A DNA stretch of 7,636 nucleotides from assembly GCA_023423855.1 (NCBI GenBank), contig JAFAEU010000313.1, positions 1 through 7,636 of the forward strand, read 5' to 3'. Position 1 is the stretch's first letter; every line of letters begins with the position of its first letter. The notes below the pieces were generated by a model. The model searched no databases, was not told the origin of the DNA, and saw nothing but the letters and a program-made list of their open reading frames with translations. The position numbers and the translations under genes were made by a program. Below, piece after piece: positions 1 through 7,283 of this stretch. The stretch is from Pseudomonadota bacterium. Lineage in GTDB: Bacteria > Pseudomonadota > Gammaproteobacteria > Xanthomonadales > Xanthomonadaceae.

Positions 1-44
1 GCGCCGGGCTCTCTGGCCCGTGCGGCAGCGCTCGCAGCCCGCGC

Positions 45-73
45 ATGTTAATGAGAGCTATTCACAATTGCAA
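45..73 (-). promoter_or_regulatory. Possible sigma70 promoter pointing left out of the window
   Basis: On the minus strand a -35 hexamer TTGCAA (68-73) is followed after exactly 17 nt by TAACAT (45-50); each matches consensus at 4 of 6 positions. It lies just past the Rieske stop and would start transcription at about position 38, heading off the left edge. The target gene is outside the window. The AT-rich stretch stands out from the surrounding high-GC DNA. The hexamers are only moderate, so the call rests partly on the Fur-like site lying in the spacer. Confidence 0.4.
50..69. promoter_or_regulatory. Candidate Fur box
   Basis: The sequence AATGAGAGCTATTCACAATT resembles the classical Fur operator form (AATGAGAATTATTCTCATT type), with most mismatches in the right half. 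It lies almost exactly across the spacer of the leftward promoter at 45-73, where bound Fur would block RNA polymerase. Fur represses iron-uptake and iron-handling genes when Fe(II) is plentiful. The controlled gene is presumed to be the one beyond the left edge. This is a match by eye without a scored matrix. Confidence 0.45.
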
Positions 74-97
74 CGGAAAATGAACGGGCGTTTTGTC

Positions 98-433
98 CTA
101 TCCGTCGCGGTCGTCGCGGCTCCAGACCCCGCCGTGCTCGGGCCTGCCCGGGAACTTCGCCACCGGCTCGTAGGCCGGGGCGCACAGGGCGCGGCCGTCG
201 CGGATGTCGAAGCGGGCGCCGTGGAGCACGCATTCGATGCTGGCCTCGGCGACCTGGACCTCGCCTGCGGACAGTTCGAAATCCTCGTGGCTGCACTTGT
301 CCTCGAGCGCGTACAGGGCGCCGTCGAGGTTGAACACCACGATGCCGGCGCCGGTGACCTCGTCGAACGCGGTCTTCTTTTCGCCGGGCAGCAGTTCCTC
401 CGTGGCGCAGACGAAGGTCCAGGTCGCGCTCAT
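98..433 (-). CDS. Rieske-type [2Fe-2S] ferredoxin (non-heme iron oxygenase ferredoxin subunit-like)
   Basis: A 111-residue soluble Rieske domain protein. The cluster ligands are all visible: Cys47-Ser-His49 in CSHEDF and Cys68-x2-His71 in ECVLHGARFD, giving the C-x-H...C-x2-H signature that binds a [2Fe-2S] cluster with two Cys and two His. It has no signal peptide or membrane anchor, so it is a cytoplasmic bacterial Rieske ferredoxin like those serving aromatic-ring dioxygenases and related oxygenases, or an assimilatory nitrite reductase small-subunit-like protein. No oxygenase or reductase gene is nearby, so the redox partner is unknown. Its ATG overlaps the stop of the upstream acetyltransferase as ATGA (430-433), indicating translational coupling. 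Placement at the end of a SUF locus suggests it is either a client of the pathway or a factor in it; this is inference. The TAG stop is at 98-100. Confidence 0.88.
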   Translation of the reverse strand: MSATWTFVCATEELLPGEKKTAFDEVTGAGIVVFNLDGALYALEDKCSHEDFELSAGEVQVAEASIECVLHGARFDIRDGRALCAPAYEPVAKFPGRPEHGGVWSRDDRDG

Positions 434-969
434 GCCGGTGCTCCGTCGAGGCGCTTCTCGAGCACCTCGAAGCGCAGGTCGTCGCGCAGCGGGATGCCGT
501 AGCGCGCGTCGCCGTAGGGGAAGGGCTTGAAGATGCCGGTGCGGCGGTAGCCGCGGCGCTCGTAGAAGGCGATCAGCGCATCGCGCAGGTCGATTACCGT
601 CATCCGCATCGCCGGCAGCCGCCACTCCTCGCGCGCGATGCGCTCGGCTTCGTCCAGCAGCCGCTTGCCCAGTCCCGCGCCCTGCAGGTCCGGCCGTACC
701 GAGAACATGCCGAAGTAGCCGAAGCCGTCCTCCTCCGCCACGTGTGCGCAGGCGGTGAGGCCGCCGCCGTCCTCGGCGACCAGCACGCGGCTGCGCGGGC
801 GCGTGAGGTCGGCGCGCAGCACCTCCGGGTCGATGCGGTTGCCGTCGAGGAAGTCGGCCTCGGTGGTCCAGCCGGCACGGCTGGACTCGCCGCGGTAGGC
901 GGAGGTCACCAGCGCGACCAGCGTGGGGATGTCGGTGGGGGTGGCGGCGCGGAAGGTCGGGTCGGGCAT
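430..969 (-). CDS. GNAT family N-acetyltransferase
   Basis: A 179-residue single-domain GNAT acetyltransferase, which transfers acetyl from acetyl-CoA to an amine. The acetyl-CoA-binding motif A is clear in the middle: the beta strand GYFGMFSVRP followed by the pyrophosphate-binding loop DLQGAGLGKRLL (Q/R-x-x-G-x-G/A pattern), then a helix. Motif B is seen as the segment ALIAFYERRGYRRTG, with the usual F-Y-x-x-x-G-Y. The C-terminal part (FKPFPYGDARYG) is typical of a widespread but mostly uncharacterised subgroup, so no substrate can be named. It starts at 969, about 165 nt after sufS with repeats between, and overlaps the Rieske gene by 4 nt. A TATAAA element ends 8 nt before the ATG, which may give it its own near-leaderless transcript. 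A fixed place behind sufS would imply a link to Fe-S metabolism, but that is not shown here. Confidence 0.87.
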   Translation of the reverse strand: MPDPTFRAATPTDIPTLVALVTSAYRGESSRAGWTTEADFLDGNRIDPEVLRADLTRPRSRVLVAEDGGGLTACAHVAEEDGFGYFGMFSVRPDLQGAGLGKRLLDEAERIAREEWRLPAMRMTVIDLRDALIAFYERRGYRRTGIFKPFPYGDARYGIPLRDDLRFEVLEKRLDGAPA

Positions 970-977
970 GGGCGCAT

Positions 978-983
978 TTTATA
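978..983 (-). promoter_or_regulatory. Possible -10 element giving a near-leaderless transcript
   Basis: The minus strand reads TATAAAAT immediately before the acetyltransferase ATG (969), with TATAAA at 983-978. A start site about 7 nt downstream would fall near 971, leaving almost no leader. No convincing -35 hexamer is present 16-18 nt upstream, and no Shine-Dalgarno precedes the ATG. The element may therefore be chance AT richness, but it stands out in this GC-rich sequence. Confidence 0.3.
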
Positions 984-1039
984 GAGCCGGCGCGCAGATA
1001 CGCCGGATCCGCTGGTTGGCTCTCGCATCAAGTTCACGG

Positions 1040-1065
1040 CATCGGGGCCATAGCCCCGACCTACC
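1040..1065 (-). repeat. GTAG-headed REP (SMAG-like) palindrome
   Basis: Read on the minus strand, a GTAG tetranucleotide (1061-1064) leads into a hairpin with arms TCGGGGC (1053-1059) and GCCCCGA (1042-1048) around a 4-nt loop TATG. A GTAG head next to a short GC stem is the hallmark of the REP elements described in Stenotrophomonas maltophilia (SMAG) and other Xanthomonadales, which are associated with REP-associated tyrosine transposases (RAYTs). No RAYT gene is in the window. The element sits in the sufS-acetyltransferase gap and could affect mRNA stability. Confidence 0.6.
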
Positions 1066-1070
1066 TCTGC

Positions 1071-1125
1071 TGTCATCCCGAACCCTTCGGCTGCCCTGAG
1101 CGCAGCCGAAGGGTTCGGGATGACA
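1071..1125. repeat. 24-bp perfect inverted repeat downstream of sufS
   Basis: Two 24-nt arms (1071-1094 and 1102-1125) are exact reverse complements separated by the 7-nt centre CCTGAGC. The outer ends read TGTCATCCCGAA, a core seen in widespread dispersed bacterial intergenic repeats. The palindrome begins 9 nt beyond the sufS stop. It would form a very stable hairpin in the sufS transcript and may act as a 3' stabiliser or partial terminator. There is no U-tract on either side, so it is not a canonical intrinsic terminator. Confidence 0.75.
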
Positions 1126-1134
1126 AACGGAACC

Positions 1135-2481
1135 TCAGGCCAGCAGCCGGCGCGCCTTCTGTAGCGCCGCGATGAACGCGTCGATCTCCTCGTGCGTGTT
1201 GTAGAACGCCAGCGACGCGCGACAGGTCGCTGCGACGCCGTAGAACTGCAGCAGCGGGTGCGCGCAGTGCTGGCCCGAGCGCACGGCGACGCCTTCGAGG
1301 TCGAGCAGGGTGGCGAGGTCGTGCGCGTGCGCGCCCTCGATCAGGAACGAGACCACCGCCGCCTTTTCCGGCGCACGGCCGAAGATGCGCACGCCGCCGA
1401 CGGCGTCGAGCGCCTGCGTCAGGTGCGCCAGCAGCTCGGTTTCGCGCGCCTCGATGGCCGCCATGCCGACGCCCTGGAGATAGTTGACCGCCGCGCCGAG
1501 TCCGACGAAGCCGGCGATGTTCGGCGTACCGGCCTCGAACTTGTGCGGCGGATCGTTGAACACGGTGCCGTCGAAGCTGACTTCCTTGATCATCTCGCCG
1601 CCGCCGATGAACGGCGGCATCGCCTGCAGGTGCTCGCGCCGCGCCCACAGCGCGCCGGTGCCGGTGGGGCCGCACATCTTGTGCCCGGTGACGGCGTAGA
1701 AGTCGCAGCCGATCGCGGCCACGTCCACCGGCCGGTGCGGCGCCGCCTGCGAGCCGTCGACCACGGTGGCGATGCCGCGCTTGCGCGCCTCGCGGCAGAT
1801 CTCGCGCACCGGGTTGACCGTGCCGCGCACGTTCGACACGTGCGCCACGGCCAGCAGCTTCACCTCGGGTGTCATCGCGCGCCACAGCGCGTCGAGGTCG
1901 AGCGTGCCTTCGGGCGTGATGTCCGCGACCTTGATCGTGGCGCCGGTGCGTTGCGCGACCAGCTGCCAGGGCACGATGTTGGCGTGGTGCTCCATGCGCG
2001 AGACCAGGATCACGTCGCCGGCCTTGAGCCGTGGCAGCGCCCACGAATACGCGACCAGGTTGATCGCGAAGGTGGTGCCGCTGCACAGCACCAGCTCGTC
2101 CGCGCGCACGTTGAGGAACCGCGCCAGCGCCCTGCGCGAGGCCTCGTAGGCCTCGGTCGCCTCGGTCCCCAGCGCGTGCACCGCGCGGCTGACGTTGGCG
2201 TTGTGGCGGCGGTAGAAACCGTCGACCGCCTCGATCACCGCCGCCGGCTTCTGCCCGGTGTTGGCGCTGTCCAGGTACACCAGCGGCTTGCCGTGCACCT
2301 CGCGGCGCAGCAGCGGGAAGTCCTCGCGTACACGCGTCCAGTCGATGCGCTCTGCTCCTTCCCCCGCGTGCGGGGGGTGAGGATGATCCGCTTGCGCGGC
2401 ACTGCCGCGCGGATCATCGGAACGCCCGGCGTGCTGCGCCGGGCCGGACGGGTTGGGATGGGGGGCAGTAAGCGAAGTCAT
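1135..2481 (-). CDS. sufS: Cysteine desulfurase SufS with a repeat-encoded N-terminal extension
   Basis: A type II PLP-dependent cysteine desulfurase that converts L-cysteine to alanine and passes the sulfur, as persulfide, towards the SufBCD scaffold. In a 448-residue protein the PLP lysine is Lys268 in TGHKMCGPTGTG and the persulfide cysteine is Cys406 in RSGQHCAHPLL. These match E. coli K226 and C364, both offset by 42, so the core is collinear and all extra length is at the N-terminus. Core homology begins near Ile46-Asp47-Trp48 (IDWTRVREDFPLL). Residues 1-44 are rich in Pro, His, Gly and Ala and are encoded largely by three palindromes (2361-2444). The ATG at 2481 is favoured over the in-frame TTG at 2490, because GGAGG (2491-2495) sits 9 nt ahead of it. 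It starts 5 nt after the sufD stop. The usual partner SufE or SufU is not in the window. Confidence 0.95.
   Translation of the reverse strand: MTSLTAPHPNPSGPAQHAGRSDDPRGSAAQADHPHPPHAGEGAERIDWTRVREDFPLLRREVHGKPLVYLDSANTGQKPAAVIEAVDGFYRRHNANVSRAVHALGTEATEAYEASRRALARFLNVRADELVLCSGTTFAINLVAYSWALPRLKAGDVILVSRMEHHANIVPWQLVAQRTGATIKVADITPEGTLDLDALWRAMTPEVKLLAVAHVSNVRGTVNPVREICREARKRGIATVVDGSQAAPHRPVDVAAIGCDFYAVTGHKMCGPTGTGALWARREHLQAMPPFIGGGEMIKEVSFDGTVFNDPPHKFEAGTPNIAGFVGLGAAVNYLQGVGMAAIEARETELLAHLTQALDAVGGVRIFGRAPEKAAVVSFLIEGAHAHDLATLLDLEGVAVRSGQHCAHPLLQFYGVAATCRASLAFYNTHEEIDAFIAALQKARRLLA
2361..2376. repeat. Palindrome 1 inside sufS 5' coding region
   Basis: CCCCCG (2361-2366), loop CGTG, CGGGGG (2371-2376) form a perfect hairpin. 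Together with neighbouring bases it encodes HPPHAGEGAE, residues 35-44 of SufS. That peptide resembles the translation seen when common Xanthomonadales and other gammaproteobacterial intergenic repeats are read in frame. It is one of three successive palindromes. Confidence 0.6.
2382..2418. repeat. Palindrome 2 inside sufS 5' coding region
   Basis: The arms GATGATCCGC (2382-2391) and GCGGATCATC (2409-2418) are exact reverse complements. Nested inside is a second stem, GCGGC (2396-2400) with GCCGC (2404-2408), around a 3-nt loop. The whole is in frame in SufS (about residues 22-34) and has no counterpart in the E. coli enzyme. Confidence 0.7.
2424..2444. repeat. Palindrome 3 inside sufS 5' coding region
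   Basis: GCCCGGCG (2424-2431), loop TGCTG, CGCCGGGC (2437-2444) form a perfect 8-bp stem. It encodes part of residues 13-20 (GPAQHAGR). It lies 37 nt inside the sufS ATG, close enough that the mRNA hairpin could affect translation. Confidence 0.65.
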
Positions 2482-2486
2482 GCGCC

Positions 2487-3734
2487 TCAACCTCCGAGCG
2501 ATCCCAGCGCCGCATCGATCCGCGCCTGCAGCACCCCGCGCAGCGCCTCGTCCTCCACCGCCGCCAGCGGCTCGCGGCAGAACGCCGCGGTCAGCAGCTG
2601 CTTCGCCTCGCCCTCAGGCAGCCCGCGCGAGCGCAGGTAGAACAGCGCATTGGCGTCGATCTGGCCGACGGTGGCCCCGTGCGCGGCCTGCACCTCGTCG
2701 GCGTGGATCACCAGCACCGGCTGGGTGTCGATCTCGGCGTTGGCCGACAGCAAGAGGTTCTTGTTCGACAGCCGCGCGTCGGTGCCGTCGGCGCCTTCGT
2801 GGATGGTGATGCCGCCGTGGAACACCGCGCGCCCGCGGCCGGCGCCGATGCCGCGCCAGAGCAGTTCGCAGCGCGTGTCGCGGGCGACGTGCTCGATGCC
2901 CAGACGCGTGTCGAGGTGGCTGCGGCCGGCGGCGAGCAGCACGCCGTGGGCGGCCAGCGCCGCGCCTTCGCCTTCCAGGCGCACGTCCAGTTCGTGGCGC
3001 GACAGCGCGCCGCCGAGTTCGAGGTCGACGCGGCGGTAGCGTGCCTCGCGCGCGAGCGTGGCGTCGGTGCGGGCGAACAGGGTGGCGCCGTGGGCGGCGT
3101 GCTGGATGCGCGCGTGCTCGAGCGTGGCGCCGTCGCCAACCGCGATCGAGACCAGGCTGTTGTCGAGGTGGCGATGGGCGCCGGCGGCGAGGTGGTGCTC
3201 GACCACGCGCAGGGTGGCGCCGTCGCCCACTTCGACGCGGTGGCGCAGGTGCCAGGCGAGGTCGCCTTCGGCCGGCGCGCCGACGAAGACGAGGTGGATC
3301 GGCCGCGCCACCTGCGCGCCGGCGTCCGCGCGCAGGCTGACGCCGTCGTGCGCGAGCGCGGCGTTGAGGCGAGCGAAGACGTCGTCGCCCGGCGTGCGCG
3401 GGGCGTCGTCGGTCTCGGTGATGCCGGCGACGCCGGTGCCGGTCTCGAGCGTCAGCCCCGCCGGCAGCGCGTCGGGGTGCGACAGCGAGGCGTCGAAGCG
3501 TCCGTTGACGAACACCAGGCGCGGCGCGGGAATGTCCGCCAGCAGGTCGGGATCGATCGCCGGCGTGGCGATGGCGGCGCCGAAGCTGCGCCGCTCGAGC
3601 GCGCGCAGCGAGGTGTATTTCCAGCGCTCGCTGCGCGGGCCGGGCAGGCCGTCGCGCAGGGTGGCGTCGAGCAGGGTGCGGCGGTCGGTGTCGCCACTGA
3701 AACCGGCGGCGAGGGATTCGAGCAGGGTGTTCAT
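2487..3734 (-). CDS. sufD: Fe-S cluster assembly scaffold protein SufD
   Basis: SufD is the SufB paralogue in the SufBC2D scaffold. It has a right-handed beta-helix core, and its C-terminal domain docks one SufC. The protein is 415 aa, close to the 423 aa of E. coli SufD. The C-terminal family block is clear: SNKNLLLSANAEIDTQP, then HADEVQAAHGATVGQID, then FYLRSRGLPEGEAKQLL. His352 in AAHGATVG corresponds to E. coli His360, a residue implicated at the SufB-SufD cluster site; the position of E. coli Cys358 is Ala350. The N-terminal segment RSERWKYTSLRAL is also typical. The frame is open another 70 codons upstream, but that part reads through the repeat at 3751-3857. The ATG at 3734 (MNTLLESLAAGF) fits the family length and is preceded by a G-rich GGGGG, so it is chosen. 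The gap to sufC is 166 nt; sufS starts 5 nt after the stop. Confidence 0.94.
   Translation of the reverse strand: MNTLLESLAAGFSGDTDRRTLLDATLRDGLPGPRSERWKYTSLRALERRSFGAAIATPAIDPDLLADIPAPRLVFVNGRFDASLSHPDALPAGLTLETGTGVAGITETDDAPRTPGDDVFARLNAALAHDGVSLRADAGAQVARPIHLVFVGAPAEGDLAWHLRHRVEVGDGATLRVVEHHLAAGAHRHLDNSLVSIAVGDGATLEHARIQHAAHGATLFARTDATLAREARYRRVDLELGGALSRHELDVRLEGEGAALAAHGVLLAAGRSHLDTRLGIEHVARDTRCELLWRGIGAGRGRAVFHGGITIHEGADGTDARLSNKNLLLSANAEIDTQPVLVIHADEVQAAHGATVGQIDANALFYLRSRGLPEGEAKQLLTAAFCREPLAAVEDEALRGVLQARIDAALGSLGG
2491..2495 (-). promoter_or_regulatory. Shine-Dalgarno of sufS
   Basis: GGAGG on the minus strand lies 9 nt before the ATG at 2481, within the last codons of sufD. This fixes the start of sufS upstream of the palindromes and so supports real translation of the N-terminal extension. 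The in-frame TTG at 2490 is directly adjacent and cannot use this site. Confidence 0.7.
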
Positions 3735-3750
3735 GCGAAAGCCCCCGATG

Positions 3751-3857
3751 CCGTCATTCCAGCGAAAGCTGGAATCCATTGGCTTTTGCTGTTCGGCCTG
3801 CTGGCAGGGGGATTCTTCTCCCGGGAAAATGGATTCCAGCGTTCGCTGGAATGACGG
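3751..3857. repeat. REPIN-like paired inverted repeat between sufC and sufD
   Basis: Two 30-nt arms, 3751-3780 and 3828-3857, are reverse complements at 29 of 30 positions and flank a 47-nt centre. Each arm is itself a hairpin: TTCCAGC-GAAA-GCTGGAA on the left and TTCCAGCG-TT-CGCTGGAA on the right. The arm core belongs to the dispersed repeat type whose translation reads VIPAKAGIH, as it does here on the plus strand; it is known from many proteobacteria and resembles dRS3 of Neisseria. Two such units in opposite orientation look like a BIME, REPIN or short MITE. No target-site duplication is evident. It occupies most of the sufC-sufD gap in an otherwise tightly packed operon. Confidence 0.75.
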
Positions 3858-3900
3858 AGAGAGTGGGGGGCAGGCGGAGGGATGGCGACAGCGGAGCTGT

Positions 3901-4671
<771 letters not shown>

Positions 4672-4683
4672 GGTGTCTTGGGT

Positions 4684-5130
4684 TCAGTCTTCAAGTTGTT
4701 CGAGGTCGGCCAGATCCTGCAGGCGGCCGACCGCCTTCTTGTTCTTGCGCAGGTCGTCGAGGCCGATGACCGCGACATCCACGCCCGCCAGCGGCACGAT
4801 GACGCGGTTCGCGAAGCACTGGTCGAAATCCACGCCGTCGGCGAAGTTGATGAGTTCGATCTTGTTGGGCTCCTCGCCGAGCACGAGCATGGCCCGGGGC
4901 TTGCAGAACTCGGCCGGGGCGACTTCCAGGTCGCGGAAGCCGAAGTCGCGCAAGGCCGCGATCAGTCTTCGCGCGTTCTCCTCGGTCCCGCGGAACCAGA
5001 CATCGAGGTCCCGCGTGTAGCGGACATGGCCATGCACGCCGAGCGCCACGCCGCCGACCACCATGTAGTCGACGTGGTTGCCATCCAGGGCGGCGAGGAA
5101 ATCGCGCCAGTCGTCACCCAGTGCGGACAT
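4684..5130 (-). CDS. Minimal nucleotidyltransferase (DUF6036/AbiEii-like) inserted in the SUF operon
   Basis: A 148-aa protein with the polymerase-beta-like nucleotidyltransferase core. The GG turn is at residues 26-27 (MVVGGVALGVHGH), the metal-binding pair is Asp41 and Asp43 in TRDLDVW, and a likely third carboxylate is Glu92 in NKIELINF. The C-terminal block VIGLDDLRKNKKAVGRLQDL is typical of stand-alone bacterial nucleotidyltransferases that are often annotated as AbiEii-like or DUF6036; those are names from memory. The fold transfers NMP to a protein, RNA or small molecule, but the substrate is unknown. It overlaps the upstream 66-aa gene by 17 nt and ends 12 nt before sufC. It is not a SUF component in any system I know. 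The two-gene arrangement recalls toxin-antitoxin or MNT-type modules, which is inference. Confidence 0.8.
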   Translation of the reverse strand: MSALGDDWRDFLAALDGNHVDYMVVGGVALGVHGHVRYTRDLDVWFRGTEENARRLIAALRDFGFRDLEVAPAEFCKPRAMLVLGEEPNKIELINFADGVDFDQCFANRVIVPLAGVDVAVIGLDDLRKNKKAVGRLQDLADLEQLED

Positions 5131-5314
5131 GGCGCAGTTCCAGGGTGTGGACGAAATCCGGGTGGCCGCCCTTGAACAGGGCGTTGCCTTCCCGGTGCAG
5201 CTTCAGGGTTTCGGCGAGCCGCTCTTCCGGCGGGCGGCTGCGCCAGTAGGCGGAGGCTTTGGCGCCCTGTTCCCCGGGCGGCACGAAGCGCAGGGTGCGA
5301 ACGATGGCATTCAT
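5114..5314 (-). CDS. Small protein paired with the nucleotidyltransferase
   Basis: A 66-aa charged soluble protein whose central motif AYWRSRPPEERLAETLKLHR matches a short family commonly found just upstream of DUF6036-type nucleotidyltransferases (Y-W-x-S-R-x-P-E-E-R-L, followed by a helix). Its ATG lies 3 nt after the sufB stop (TGAACCATG), and its 3' end overlaps the nucleotidyltransferase start by 17 nt, so all three genes look translationally coupled. Function is unknown. As a cognate partner it could be an antitoxin, an adaptor or a substrate of the nucleotidyltransferase, but the sequence alone does not say. The family resemblance is from memory and has not been searched. Confidence 0.7.
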   Translation of the reverse strand: MNAIVRTLRFVPPGEQGAKASAYWRSRPPEERLAETLKLHREGNALFKGGHPDFVHTLELRHVRTG

Positions 5315-5317
5315 GGT

Positions 5318-6778
<1,461 letters not shown>

Positions 6779-6793
6779 GGGGCTGCCTATCGT

Positions 6794-7243
6794 CTATGCG
6801 TTGGCCAGGCGCGCGGGGATGCGCCGGGCGGGAGGGGGCGGGGCGTCGTCGAGCATCTGCGCCAGGCTCACCTCGCGCAGCGCGTCGGCCACGACGTCGT
6901 TGATCCGGCGCCAGTTGGCGCGCACGCCGCACTGGTGGGAGATGCCGCATTCGCCGTGGTCGAGGCTGCATTCGGTCATCGCCAGCGGGCCTTCCATCGC
7001 CTCGACGATCTCGACCAGGCTGATCTGCGCCGCCGGCCGCGCCAGCCGGTAGCCGCCATGCACGCCGCGGAAGCCTTCGACCAGACCGGCTTGCGCCAGT
7101 GGCTTGAGCAGCTTGGCGACCGTCGGTGCTTCCAGCCCGGCGCGATCGGCCAGCTCGGCGGCACTGAGCACCTCGCACGGTCGCGCGGCGAGCACGGTCA
7201 GGACGACGCTGGCGTAGTCGGTGAGGCGGGTGACCCGGAGCAT
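6794..7243 (-). CDS. sufR: SUF system Rrf2/IscR-family Fe-S transcriptional regulator
   Basis: A 149-aa Rrf2-family winged-helix repressor, as found at the head of SUF operons in Xanthomonas and relatives. The N-terminal DNA-binding domain includes the start MLRVTRLTDYAS, the helix-turn-helix region LSAAELADRAGLEAPTVAKL, and the wing GFRGVHGGYRLARP. Three cysteines, Cys92, Cys99 and Cys105 (C-x6-C-x5-C), are placed as the [2Fe-2S] ligands of E. coli IscR (C92, C98, C104). The protein should therefore bind DNA according to cluster status and control suf expression by Fe-S demand; this is inference from the family. The frame extends 34 codons upstream, but the family start motif lies at 7243 and the extension crosses the promoter, so 7243 is chosen. 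The Pro-rich tail is not conserved. The symbol sufR is used in the Xanthomonas sense, not for the unrelated cyanobacterial SufR. Confidence 0.92.
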   Translation of the reverse strand: MLRVTRLTDYASVVLTVLAARPCEVLSAAELADRAGLEAPTVAKLLKPLAQAGLVEGFRGVHGGYRLARPAAQISLVEIVEAMEGPLAMTECSLDHGECGISHQCGVRANWRRINDVVADALREVSLAQMLDDAPPPPARRIPARLANA

Positions 7244-7268
7244 GGATGCGAATGACTCTCGATAAATT

Positions 7269-7283
7269 GGACCAAAATTGTAC
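7269..7283. promoter_or_regulatory. Candidate operator of the SUF regulator
   Basis: GGACCAAAATTGTAC is an imperfect 15-bp dyad of the form G-x-AC-x-A...T-x-GT-x-C, with an AT-rich centre like the GAC-(A/T)-GTC layout of IscR type 1 sites. It overlaps the -10 box and the predicted start site of the sufR promoter, the right place for autorepression. It is a visual call only. Confidence 0.4.

Noticed and set aside
1..97. Plus-strand coding region starting near position 20
   Set aside because: The frame runs antisense into the Rieske gene and has no ribosome binding site or recognisable product; the stretch is better explained as a promoter region.
1071..1125. Intrinsic terminator of the suf operon
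   Set aside because: The stem is strong but no U-run follows on either strand, so only a repeat is called.
2344..2361. Internal start of SufS near residue 46, after an AGGAG-like sequence
   Set aside because: The codon at the right distance is ATC, not a usual start, and the purine run belongs to the palindrome unit. The upstream ATG with GGAGG is a better start.
2361..2444. CRISPR-like array
   Set aside because: The three palindromes differ in sequence and there are no regular direct repeats or spacers.
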